The position numbers and the translations under genes are program-made. Source: Leptodactylus fallax (taxonomy: Eukaryota; Chordata; Amphibia; Anura; Leptodactylidae). From it: a stretch of DNA of 64,000 nt. Location: NCBI GenBank assembly GCA_947044405.1, contig CAMRHE010000018.1, forward strand, positions 4,030,001 to 4,094,000, read 5' to 3'. Numbering within the stretch: position 1 is the stretch's first letter; the number at the start of each line of letters is the position of its first letter. The notes under the pieces are model-generated. The model saw nothing but the letters and a program-made list of their open reading frames with translations. It made no database searches and was not told the origin of the DNA. Positions 23,869 to 33,917 of the stretch are shown here, one piece after another.

Positions 23869-24835
23869 TTACAGTGGCCCCCACCCAGTATTATAAGCTC
23901 TACAGTGGCTCCCACACAGTATTATACGCTCCACAGTGGCCCCCACACAGTATTATAAGCTCCACAGTGGCCCCCACCCAGTATTATAAGCTCCACAGTG
24001 GCCCCCACCCAGTAGTATATGCTCCACAGTGGCCCCCACCCAGTATTATAAGCCCCACAGTGGCCCCCACACAGTATTATAAGCTCCACAGTGGCCCCCA
24101 CCCAGTATTATAAGCTCCACAGTGGCCCCCACCCAGTATTATAAGCTCTACAGTGGCCCCCACCCAGTATTATAAGCTCCACAGTGGCCCCCACCCAGTA
24201 GTATATGCTCCACAGTGGCCCCCACCCAGTATTATAAGCCCCACAGTGGCCCCCACCCAGTATTATAAGCTCCACAGTGGCCCCCACCCAGTATTATAAG
24301 CTCTACAGTGGCCCCCACCCAGTATTATATGCTCCATAGTGGCCCCCACCCAGTATTATATGCTTTCTACAGTGGCCCCCACCCAGTATTATAAGCTCCA
24401 CAGTGGCCCCCACGCAGTATTATAAGCTCCACAGTGGCCCCCACCCAGTATTATAAGCTCTCAGTGGCCCCCACCCAGTATTATATGCTCCATAGTGGCC
24501 CCCACCCAGTATTATATGCTTTCTACAGTGGCCCCCACCCAGTATTATAAGCTCCACAGTGGCCCCCACCCAGTATTATAAGCTCCACAGTGGCCCCCAC
24601 CCAGTATTATAAGCTCTACAGTGGCCCCCACCCAGTATTATAAGCTCTACAGTGGCCCCCACCCAGTATTATATGCTCTCTACAGGGGCCCCCATCAAGT
24701 ATTAGTATTATAAGCTCCACAGTGGCCCCCACCCAGTATTATAAGCTCCACAGTGGCCCCCACCCAGTATTATAAGCTCCATAGTGGCCCCCACCCAGTA
24801 TTATAAGCTCCATAGTGGCCCCCATCCAGTATTAT
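23869..24835. repeat. 31-bp minisatellite, about 31 copies
   Basis: Tandem unit of the form CACAGTGGCCCCCACCCAGT plus ATTATAAGCTC. Variants include CACACAGT, TATATGCTCC and a few TTTCTACAG-extended units. The unit length is not a multiple of three, so the long open frames across it are artefacts. It is continuous, with no unique spacers. Confidence 0.95.
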
Positions 24836-24867
24836 ATGCGCCCAATAGCCCACTCTGCTTCAGTGCT

Positions 24868-24911
24868 ATTATTATACTCTGGGGTCTCCTCAGACCCCAG
24901 AGTATAATAAT
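24868..24911. repeat. Perfect 20-bp hairpin
   Basis: Arm 24868-24887 (ATTATTATACTCTGGGGTCT) pairs perfectly with 24892-24911 across a 4-base loop. It directly follows the minisatellite, whose units contain the related ATTATA. Confidence 0.9.
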
Positions 24912-25017
24912 CGGAGGCCCAGGGGAAGTGATTAAAAATAACAAACATTCATACTCACCTTGCTTTACCTTCCCTTGGCATCCTCGCTCCATCCTGCTGT
25001 CTTCAGCGTCTTCAGGC

Positions 25018-25320
25018 CCTTTTCCGACGTCGCTGCTGAGGCCTGTGATTGGGCCTCAGCGGTCACGTGGGGGCGCACTGACGTCATTACGTGGCCGCGC
25101 CCCATGTGACCGCTGGGGCCTAATCACAGGCCTCAGTGATGACGGAGGAGCGCCGGAGAAGACGCTGTGCCCAGGAGAGGTGAGAATATGTGTTTATTAT
25201 TTTGAGTCACCTCCCCTGGGCTGCCATCTATTGGAAAGGGGTCTGCAATATGCCAGGGCCCCTTTCCAATAACAGTATGTATAGCGGTCGGGGGAACCAG
25301 GCTTTCCCCGACCGCTATCA
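25018..25320. repeat. GC-rich inverted repeats at the right end of the hAT element
   Basis: GAGGCCTGTGATTGGGCCTC mirrors GGGGCCTAATCACAGGCCTC, and GCGGTCACGTGGGG mirrors CCCCATGTGACCGC. Further right, GGGGTCTGCAATATGCC sits between CTATTGGAAAGG and CCTTTCCAATA, and AGCGGTCGGGG mirrors CCCCGACCGCT. High CpG content compared with flanks. Confidence 0.7.
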
Positions 25321-25786
25321 TAGTGGCCCGGGGCCCCTGGCATCTCCAGCTGGCCGCGGGCCCCGTACCCTGCCGAGCCCGGTCGCACCCCCTGCGACCG
25401 CGATCGTTACGCCTCTGGTCAGGGGCCCGATCGGGATGGTCAGGATCCCGATCGGGCCCCCATGACATGAGGACTAATAGTCGGGGCTCGGGGCCCACCG
25501 GTGGATTCACCAATTCCCCGGTGGGCCAGTCCGACCCTGGGTATCAGACAACTTTGTGTCAGACAACTTTTTATCAGACTCATGGAGCTCTCAGCCTGCA
25601 GCCTTATACAAGTATCTTCTACTCCTGAGTGTGAGCAGTGAGTTCACTCAGAGGTCAGTCAGACTGGCCAATCACAGTGTAACATTGTATGTGCTTCATA
25701 GCTGACTGCTGACTTGTGACTCAATCAGATATGAAAGCCAGAAGTCATCTAAGTTTTACAACCAGCCCAGAAACTGCATAGAGTCA

Positions 25787-26142
25787 GGTGTCAGACTCAA
25801 AGTCAGGTGTCAGACTCAAAGTCAGGTGTCAGAATCAAAGTCAAAGTCAGAATCAAAGTCAAAGTCAGGTGTCAGAATCAAAGTCAAAGTCAGGTGCCAG
25901 AATCAAAGTCAAAGTCAGGTGTCAGAATCAAAGTCAAAGTCAGAATCAAAGTCAAAGTCAGAATCAAAGTCAAAGTCAGGTGTCAGAATCAAAGTCAGGT
26001 GTCAGGATCAAAGTCAAAGTCAGGTGTCAGAATCAAAGTCAGTTGTCAGAATCAAAGTCAAAGTCAGAATCAAAGTCAAAGTCAAGTGTCAGAATCAAAA
26101 TCAAAGTCAAAGTCAGGTGTCAGAATCAAAGTCAGGTGTCAC
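25787..26142. repeat. Minisatellite of AATCAAAGTCAAAGTC / AGGTGTCAG blocks
   Basis: About 355 bp made of AAAGTC hexamers and AGGTGTCAG blocks in varying order. All three plus frames are open for over 110 codons and read as simple repeats (NQSQSQ, IKVKVR, ESKSKS), which shows they are repeat artefacts. Lies 240 bp to the right of the hAT target duplication. Confidence 0.93.
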
Positions 26143-27533
26143 TGTTGTACACTGCTATTAATCTGATGTTTGACACTGATATCTAAGGATGTCCTAATAT
26201 GGACACTGTATATATGGATTGAATGAAGACTACTGGAACATCTACTGATTAACTATAATCCACCCTGATTTAGAGCAACAGGCACACTCCCTTCAGGGTT
26301 GCCCATAGACTTATGCCTCTTCTTCAATAAGAAGTTTACCCCTGATTGTGGAGATCTTAGGAACATTTTTTTCAGAGATATACTCCATGGTGCAATAATA
26401 ATATATTATAAGTCATAACCATTACCTAGAAGCTTAACTACGGAATAAATTTGTCTGTCTCTAGTAAACTTAAATTGAAATTTTCATCATATAGCTATGT
26501 ATCAATGAAAAAACAATTATTTATATTAAATTTTAAGTATACTTTTTAAACAGTTTTCTATAAATCAACAGTGTAGGTCAAGGGAAGAAACGTTGCAATA
26601 CGCTTCACAATGAAAGGTGGCTATGTAGGCTATGTATTTAAGTATTTATTGTTTTTACTATACTTACATTTGAGTGATTTCAGTCTGTGATCCATAAATA
26701 AGCAGGTTAGTTTACAATGCAGTCTATGGAGAGGGGAGATGGAGTGAGATAGAGATATAAGGCCGTCTACCGTATTCAGTAACTAATTTTTGTCAGGAGG
26801 AGGCTGGATAGAAATTCCTGATAACTCAGCTATGTTATGAAAGAAAACTTTCTATAGTGCAGATATTTCTCTGCTGTGAGGAGCTCTCCTCTTACTATCC
26901 CCTCCCCTCTCCATAGACTTATATGGATCTGATCTGTGACAAAAAGAGGCAAATAAGTGAAGAAACAGGCACTTTTCTTTAATAAACTATATTATAACCT
27001 TTATTCCCTTCACTTGCACTATTGATTTATGAAAAAATAAACACTTAAAATTTTATTGACCATAATTATATTTTTTTCAGCCCTACTAGAATTCTGCCTA
27101 GGAATACTTAATATTTCAAAGCATTATTTGCCTGTCAGTCTAAGGATTCCTTTATATTTGCATATGGAAATCTGCATGAAATAGGGAGGACAATATGGTT
27201 TTTGCTCCATTTTTGTTGTTGTATTGTATCCATTTTTCATACTTATTTTGTTAAAAGTTTAACTATTTCTTTTGTGATGTTAAAAATATATACATGCGAA
27301 CATGTACATGTGGAAAACATGTACATGTGAACTATCATATACAGAACCAGAACTGGACCCCTCCTGGCAACTACAGCCATGTCAAACAAGGCTAAACAGC
27401 CGAACATCACAAGTCATGTTCTGAAGATGACTACAGATACACCGTCCCTCCTGGTGTGTCTCCGGCTCTTTACATGTTGCATTTTCCGGGTTCATCACTC
27501 AGGAAACCCCCATATGATACGTCCATGTGACTA
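26143..27533. other. TTC29 intron with old inverted-repeat element
   Basis: Bases 26625-27045 form a weak inverted repeat around CAGTCTATGGAGAGGGGAG / CCCCTCTCCATAGACTTAT, a theme repeated near 46915. Bases 27360-27530 are a repeat-like block interrupted by the next Tc1 element. No gene. Confidence 0.45.
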
Positions 27534-29100
27534 CAGTCATGGCCAAAAGTTTTGAGAATTACACAAATATTATATTTTCACATGATCTGCTGCCCTCTGG
27601 TTTTTATGTGTGTTTGTCAGATGTTTTTATCACATACAGAAATATAATTGCATTCATATTATGAGTAACAGAAGCTTATATCGACCGTTAGAATGAGTTA
27701 ATGCAGCAAGTCAATATTTGCAGTGTTGACCCTTCTTCTTCAGGACCTCTGCAATTCTCCCTGGCATGCTCTCAATCAACTTCTGGACCAAATCCTGACT
27801 GATAGCAGTCCATTCTTGCAGAATCAATGCTTTAATTTTGTCTGAATTTGTTGGTTTTTGTTTGTCCACCCGTCTCTTGATGATTGACCACAAGTTCTCA
27901 ATGGGATTAAGATCTGGGGATTTTCCAGGCCATGGACCCAAAATCTCTATGTTTTGTTCCCTGAGCCATTTAGTTATCACCTTTGCTTTATGGCAAGGTG
28001 CTCCATCATGCTGGAAAAGGCATTGTTGAGCGCCAAACTGCTCTTGGACGGTTGGGAGAAGTTGCTCTTGGAGGACATTCTGGTACCATTCTTTATTCAT
28101 GGCTGTGTTTTTAGGCAAGACTGTGAGAGAGCCGATTCCCTTGGCTGAGAAGCAACCCCACACATGAATGGTTTCAGGATGCTTTACAGTTGGCATGAGA
28201 CAAGACTGGTGGTAGCGCTCACCTCTTCTTCTCCGAATAAGCTGTTTTCCAGATGTTCCAAACAATCGAAAAGGGGATTCATCAGAGAAAATGACTTTAC
28301 CCCAGTCCTCAGCAGTCCACTCCCTGTACCTTTTGCAGAATATCAGTCTGTCCCTGATGATTTTTCTGGAGAGAAGTGACTTCTTTGCTGCCCTCCTTGA
28401 GACCAGGCCTTGCTCCAAGAGTCTCCGCCTCACAGTGCGTGCAGATGCACTCACACCTGCCTGCTGCCATTCCTCAGCAAGCTCTGCACTGCTGGTAGCC
28501 CGATCCCGCAGCTGAAACACTTTTAAGAGAGGGTCCTGCCGCTTGCTGGTCTTTCTTGGGCGCCCTGGAGCCTTTTTGTCACCAATGGAACCTCTCTCCT
28601 TGAAGTTCTTGATGATGCGATAGATTGTTGACTGAGGTGCAATCTTTCTAGCTGCAATACTCTTCCCAGTTAGGCCATTTTTGTGCAGTGCAATGATGAC
28701 TGCACGTGTTTCTTTAGAGATAACCATGGTTAACAGAAGAGAAACAATGATGGCAAGCACCAGCCTCCTTTTAAAGTGTCCAGTGGTGTCATTCTTACTT
28801 AATCATGACAGATTGATCTCCAGCCCTGTCCTCATCAACACCCACACCTGTGTTAATGGAGCAATCACTGAAACGATGTTAGGTGGTCCTTTTAAGGCAG
28901 GGCTGCAATGATGTTGAAATGTGTTTTGGGGGATAAAGTTCATTTTCTAGGCAAATATTGACTTTGCAAGTAATTGCTGTTAAGCTGATCACTCTTTATA
29001 ACATTCTGGAGTATAAGCAAATTGCCATTAGAAAAACTGAAGCAGTAGACTTTGTAAAAATTAATATTTGTATCATTCTCAAAACTTTTGGCCATGACTG
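27534..29100 (-). mobile_element. Tc1-like transposon, DD35E family, copy A (full length)
   Basis: A 1567-bp element from CAGTCATGGCCAAAAGTTTT to its complement, flanked by TA (27532-27533, 29101-29102). Terminal repeats of about 40 bp match except for one or two bases. One uninterrupted transposase frame on the minus strand. Same length as copy B at 60141, with 13 differences counted by eye. The flanks look like one earlier repeat, GTCCATGTGACTA on the left and CACTCACCTGGGG on the right. Confidence 0.96.
27711..28727 (-). CDS. Tc1-like DD35E transposase, copy A (338 aa, apparently intact)
   Basis: The cut-and-paste enzyme for its element: it binds the terminal repeats and inserts at TA. 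The start was placed at 28727 because ACCATGG is a strong vertebrate start context and MVISKETRAVIIALHKNG begins the helix-turn-helix domain. An in-frame ATG 11 codons upstream (28760) would give 349 residues. In 338-residue numbering: HTH region 1-110, AT-hook-like GRPRK at 55-59, D149 in FSDES, D241 in FQHDGAP, and E277 in NPIENLW. There are 35 residues between the last two, one more than DD34E. No stops or frameshifts. Nine residues differ from copy B, including K269 where copy B has N beside the SPDLNP motif, so activity is not assured. Confidence 0.94.
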   Translation of the reverse strand: MVISKETRAVIIALHKNGLTGKSIAARKIAPQSTIYRIIKNFKERGSIGDKKAPGRPRKTSKRQDPLLKVFQLRDRATSSAELAEEWQQAGVSASARTVRRRLLEQGLVSRRAAKKSLLSRKIIRDRLIFCKRYREWTAEDWGKVIFSDESPFRLFGTSGKQLIRRRRGERYHQSCLMPTVKHPETIHVWGCFSAKGIGSLTVLPKNTAMNKEWYQNVLQEQLLPTVQEQFGAQQCLFQHDGAPCHKAKVITKWLREQNIEILGPWPGKSPDLNPIENLWSIIKRRVDKQKPTNSDKIKALILQEWTAISQDLVQKLIESMPGRIAEVLKKKGQHCKY

Positions 29101-29102
29101 TA

Positions 29103-31196
29103 CACTCACCTGGGGAACTTCAATCTACTGCAATTGCCTTATGAAGGGTTGGTGAACCCGAAACATTGTAATTTCTATATATAAATTAAACCATTGAGAA
29201 GCATAACCATTTTTGGAGTGCAGTCCAACTGTGTTTATAAGTGACTAATTTAGATAATCCCTTTAATATGCTACTTTCTTTAACCTTATAAATAATCTCA
29301 GTGTAACAATACATGGGTGTACGTGAGTGAGAAATTTACTCTTCGATTATTTCTACTGGTGTACTAATGCACAAGACAAACTCAACATCTGCAGGAAAAT
29401 TTATATAACAAGTCGAGGGTATCTAACAATTTTGTTCAGTAATGATATATTAGCAAAGAAAAGCTCTTGTTAAGGAAAGCAAACACAATCGTACAAGAGA
29501 ACAGCACAGGATTTACTGAGGATAAGAGCAGGGTTACAGTGTTAGACAAATATTAATTCCTCTTTTCCCAGTTCTCTGCATGCAGTGCCCAGGTGCAGCC
29601 TAGAGAGCATATTATAGGTTATAATCACCAAATTCATTCAACCAGACCTCAGAGAGTTAAAACATATATTTCAGAGTAACAGCACTATTTGGTCCAAAGG
29701 AAAAGAAAGAAAATTCACACGATATTTATCTTCCAAGGTGATTCCAGTTTCCAGATGGGCAAACGGTACTTTAAACACCCATATCCCCTGACAACTGTCC
29801 AATTATGTATATCACACTTGGCCTACTGTTTGCTGTAGAAGTAATCAATAAAGGATGTGGTTGAGTGAACATAGGTTTTGGTTGAACCAATGCATGAAAA
29901 CTTAATCATTTACTCAGAATGGAGAAATCAAATAGAACAGGGATGAAACTACCACAAAGGGGATTCTTGATGGTGCTATAAGTTTAGAGGCTGGAGATGA
30001 AAGTATTAAGGCAAATGGAATCAGTGAGAAAGGAAACGTATAAAAAATAAATAGCTTTCTCTTCATTTACAGAACTAATCTGAATGACACCGTGTTCAAT
30101 TTTTCAAAGGTAACCATCACAAAGTAATGTCATACTGACAAACATATTTCATTGGGCAACCCTATTAATGCAAGGAAAATAGTGTTGCAAATATATATAT
30201 ATATATATATATGTATCAAATGTTTTTATTTTTTTCATATGCCTATAACAGTGCCAACGTAATGATATTGTGTCATAATATAGTGTAGTGTAATGTCAAT
30301 GGCCAAAAGTTTAAATCATTTACCAATAATACAGACAGCCCCAATAATTGTAGCCACAGTGCTGCCATAATGACAGCTAGTGTCAGCTAGTGTATACAGT
30401 GCTCCTGAACAATAACACCCACTATGTGCCCATAAAAATATCATCTTATTACAAACACATATCCTCCACACTACAGGATTACCACTATTTAGGGAGGAAG
30501 CTTACAGCTCCGATAAAATGTTCTGTTTAGAGCATGCATTGCATCTACTAGTGCAGGGGCCCTGAAGAGTTCTTATTGTGGTTGCAATTCACTTTCAAGT
30601 ACAACAGATGTGTTGTGTCACAGGGAGAATGTTTGTTAAAGATATGACTGATAGATATATATTTACTGTTGGAAATGTGTCAGGATTCTGTTGCAATTTG
30701 CACAAAAAAAAAAAAAACTGGTGTACCTGCCTTATACCACATTTATTAACTGTTTTAGATGCTTTAAGTGCCTTACCTAACAAAGCAGTGGGGCTTAAAA
30801 TTTTGGAAAATTTTTTTCGGAAACGAATCCGAAACTAATGGCATAAAGATAGATTATACAGTGTAAAGGTGGGAGAAAATTATTATTCAGCATTAGGCTG
30901 AATAGTGGAAAACTGTCATTTTTTTAATGGCCATCACATGACTGTATCAAAATCAATTTATTCCAGTGTGGTTATTCACACAATTGTTTTTTCCACTGTT
31001 TGTTTTAACAGGTCATCAAAAAGTAGGGCAAGTCCTATTCATGCCAGTTTTCATGGATCCATCAATAGATTCAAGTACCACGGATGCAAATTGGTCATGA
31101 AAAAATAACAGTTTTTCATGGCCATTTTGCATCATGGTCGTCTGAATAAAGCTTTAGATACAGAACGGGCCAGGGAAGAGATGCCTCGGTCTGACA
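29103..31196. other. TTC29 intron, no gene seen
   Basis: Bases 29103-29220 continue the repeat interrupted by copy A (AAGGGTTGGTGAACCCGAAA). An (AT)n tract lies at 30190-30212 and a poly-A run near 30705. The remainder is unremarkable AT-rich DNA. Confidence 0.45.
30190..30212. repeat. (AT)n microsatellite
   Basis: About 11 AT units. Confidence 0.93.
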
Positions 31197-31676
31197 TATT
31201 CATTATCTCATAATCTCCCGCCTAGACTACTATAACACCCTTCTCCATGGCCTCCCAGCAAACACTCTCGTCCCCCTCCAGTCCACCTTATATTGTGCTG
31301 CTCGCTTAATACACCTCTCCCCCCGGTCTTCATCAGCCGCTCCCCTCTGCCAATCCCTTCACTGGTTACCCATCGCCCAGCGAATAGAGTTCAAACTATT
31401 AACGCTGACATACAAAGCCATCGACAACCTGTCCCCTCCATATATATCCAACCTAATCGCCCGCTACCTGCCCACACGTAACCTCTGATCCTCCAAAGAC
31501 CTCCTACTCCACTCTGCTCTTATCCGCTCTTCACACAAACGTCTCCAAGACTTCTCCCGTGCATCCCCCATACTCTGGAACTCATTACCAAGACACATAA
31601 GACTGACCCCCTTAGTCACAAGCTTCAAGAAGGCCCTGAAGACTCACCTATTCAGGAAGGCCTACAACCTCCAATA
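31197..31676 (+). pseudogene. LINE ORF2 C-terminal fragment
   Basis: One plus frame reads LIISRLDYYNTLLHGLP, then LHWLPIAQRIEFK, LTYKAIDNLSPPYI, ILWNSLPRHIR and FKKALKTHLFRKA, and stops at TAA near 31676. These are the conserved C-terminal motifs of L2/CR1/Rex-type ORF2 proteins, downstream of the reverse transcriptase core. Only one nonsense codon interrupts it (TGA at 31486-31488, in an expected Arg CGA, a CpG-type change). Reverse transcriptase and endonuclease are absent, so it is not functional. Confidence 0.87.
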
Positions 31677-31890
31677 ACGCTACTGTCACCACACCACCAC
31701 CTGAACAACCTCTACCCCCACCTTCTGTCTCTATCCCTCTTCCCTCATAGATTGTAAGCCCTTGCGGGCAGGGCCATCTATCCCACTGTGCCAGTTGGTC
31801 ACTGTTTGTATTATCTGTTTTGTATATCTTGTGTACCGTATGTAAATCCGCAAATGTAAAGCACCATGAAATTAATGGTGCTATATAAAT

Positions 31891-31910
31891 AAACAATAAT
31901 AATAATAATA
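31891..31910. repeat. (AAT)n tail of the LINE
   Basis: Six or so AAT units marking the 3' terminus of the LINE copy. Confidence 0.9.
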
Positions 31911-33015
31911 ATTATAACTCAGACCAGTTTTCTAGTGTGAATTAAAATGGAAATCTATGCCAATTGCTAACTGGGGTAGATTTCCATTCTGGCGCTGGGA
32001 AGCGTGGGTAGAGCCCCTTCTGAAATCACTCAATCCCTATGCCAGTCGGGGCCTTTATTAGGACTGAGGTACAGTCTTAATAAATCTGCCCCAATCTTCA
32101 CTGGAAATCTGTATTGTTTTATCCTCAGCAATTAGCATCCTGTGTGGATGTGCCCTAATACAGACTGCAATTCCATAGGTATGAATTATCATGCCTTGGA
32201 TGTCGGCTTTCTGGTGTACAAGGCATGAAAACCTGTAATATTTATTGCACGTGCATGGGTTTTGTGCAGAAATTGCGACTTTTCCCATTTTGTGCTCCAC
32301 TTGCTACCTTTTTCAAAAAAGTGGACAAAATGGGGATGCAATCTAAGCACCTCAGCCCATCAGATTTACTATAACTCACATTGGCAAACTGGTATGAGTT
32401 ACACCAGAAATCTACGACAGTCAGGGATTGGATTAATTTCTGGTGCACAGGACCACCCTGGGGTAAATTAAAATTATTAAAAGGCTGAGTAATTTAATAA
32501 TTTTGGAGCATCTTGAGGATGCTCAAATGGATTAAGACTGACGCACAAGGCACTGGTCCTAATGAATTGTCCCTGTGTTTACAAAGTTTCTCAACTTCAT
32601 ATTTAGATTAATTCAATTGGGAACAATAAAATGGAGTTTGCACATGAACATGCACTTTAACTCTTTTTGTGCAAATTAATTTAAAGAAGGCATCATATGA
32701 AAATATTATAAAAACCTTCTTGATATTTTACCTAAATAATGTCTGTGCACTGTCTTAGAAATTTCTAGAACAGATATCTATACAAACATAGTGCACATGT
32801 AAGAGCACAGGACAGGAAAGGCTTTGATGCTGTCTCACTCTGCCCTTTTAAACTGTATTTGTTTCAAATAATTTAGACTGAAAGGGTCACTCAAGAAGGG
32901 CAGTGGTTAAGACGTAAAGAGCCAGTAAATGGGAAGTGACAGATCTCTAGCAATTCAAGTCATTCACAGTTGAATAAATTGGCAGTGACAGCAAGACATT
33001 CGAGTGCTAACTTAC
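31911..33015. other. TTC29 intron next to exon donor
   Basis: Bases 31920-32095 and 32340-32580 contain pieces of the TTAATAAATCTGCCC inverted-repeat family (compare 12290). The 400 bp nearest the exon shows nothing recognised. Confidence 0.45.
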
Positions 33016-33107
33016 CTTTCCAGAGCTTTTGCCATTGCTTCATATGCTTTTCCTAGCCCAATATTATCTTGGAGTTCTTTCGAAATTTCCATATATGTAG
33101 TAAGAGA
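33016..33107 (-). CDS. TTC29: TTC29 internal coding exon (TPR region), first of three in window
   Basis: A 92-nt exon with acceptor TTTTCCACAG ending at 33108 and donor GTAAGTT starting at 33015. It enters in phase 0 and leaves in phase 2. It encodes 30 residues beginning [12 protein letters not shown] and including [13 protein letters not shown], a helical TPR pattern with small residues at the A/G positions. The final AG of the exon joins the first T of the next exon (16557) to make Ser, so the frame continues. TTC29 is a TPR protein of cilia and sperm flagella; in humans its loss causes malformed flagella. The match to TTC29 rests on remembered family sequence. The splice phases and TPR pattern are seen directly. 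Earlier exons should lie to the right, and none was recognised up to 64000. Confidence 0.85.
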
Positions 33108-33602
33108 CTGTGGAAAATAAAACATTAATACAATATATTGTATAATAAAGTGGTAATTTTATTAAAATGAATGTATAAATTTACTGAAAGACTGTACATT
33201 TATAACAAACAAATAATAAAAGGGAGATATAGGAAGAATAAGGTTTATGCAGCAGCAATTTGAAATGTTTCACATTTATTAAAATATGTGAATGTACACT
33301 GTATGCCATTGAAGAAATGACATAATGAAGAGTAAAGTGCCAAATTTATTATGCCATGTGAGACATTTTCATAAATTTGGCATAACTGTACCCTTTCACT
33401 CCTAAGCAAAACACTAATGTTCACAGGCCAATAATGGCCAGTATTGTAACCCTTCATTCTGAGGATCATGGGGGTCCCAACAGTAAGTGATGTTAATATA
33501 TGTTATGCTTACTGTAGTGGTAAGAACTCTTAAACAAAACATTTAGCAGAGACAAAGCATAGGAAACTTGAAGAACCATACCTTAATAGAAAATAACTTT
33601 TT
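33108..33602. other. TTC29 intron upstream of exon acceptor
   Basis: Plain AT-rich DNA after the acceptor at 33108. No gene or repeat recognised. Confidence 0.5.
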
Positions 33603-33917
33603 ATATTTTAGTTATTTGGCTAAGTTCAAATCAGCTTCAGTTCTTGCATTTGGTGAATATGATCCATAGGGCACCATTTAGCCAATGGAGGCCAAAGAGA
33701 ATCCACTTGGCTTTTGTTAGTATACAGTATACTGTGATATACTTTTTATATTTTAGTTAGTTAGTTTTTATATTTTAGTTATTTGGCTAAGTTCAAATCA
33801 GCTTCAGTTCTTGCATTTGGTGAATATGATCCATAGGGCACCATTTAGCCAATGAAGGCCAAAGAGAATCCACTTGGTTTTTGTTAGTATACAGTATACT
33901 GTGATATACTTTTTTTG
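33603..33917. repeat. 168-bp tandem duplication
   Basis: TATTTTAGTTATTTGGCTAA occurs at 33603 and again at 33771, and the following 145 bp are repeated with about two differences (CAATGGAGG/CAATGAAGG and TTGGCTTTT/TTGGTTTTT). The junction contains extra TTAG units (TTAGTTAGTTAG). The second copy loses similarity after about 33917. Confidence 0.93.

Larger units (their letters stand above)
22085..25539. mobile_element. hAT-type composite element, 3455 bp, non-autonomous
   Basis: Ends CAGTGTCGGACTGGG and (complement of right end) CAGGGTCGGACTGGCCC are terminal inverted repeats differing at one of the first 14 bases. They are flanked by a perfect 8-bp duplication GGTATCAG (22077-22084 and 25540-25547). 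An 8-bp duplication with CAG ends is the hAT superfamily pattern. Inside are at least two TTAA MITEs, a 31-bp minisatellite and several palindromes, but no transposase motif. Both ends share GGGCCCACC near the border. Confidence 0.85.
31197..31910 (+). mobile_element. L2/CR1-type LINE, 5'-truncated 3' end
   Basis: A fragment of a non-LTR retrotransposon ORF2 C terminus followed by a 3' UTR (TAGATTGTAAGCCCTTGCGG) and an (AAT)n tail, which fits the L2/CR1 lineage. The 5' end is lost, as is usual after incomplete reverse transcription. Confidence 0.85.

Noticed and set aside
23869..24835. CRISPR-like array of about 31-bp repeats
   Set aside because: Units are directly contiguous with no unique spacers, in a vertebrate genome context; it is a minisatellite.
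25788..26186. Open frames of 111-132 codons rich in Gln/Ser, Lys/Val or Glu/Ser/Lys
   Set aside because: They are three frames of one tandem repeat.
27838..28911. Plus-strand open frames of 60-76 codons within Tc1 copy A (and the same in copy B)
   Set aside because: Antisense shadows of the transposase and its terminal region, with no independent motif.
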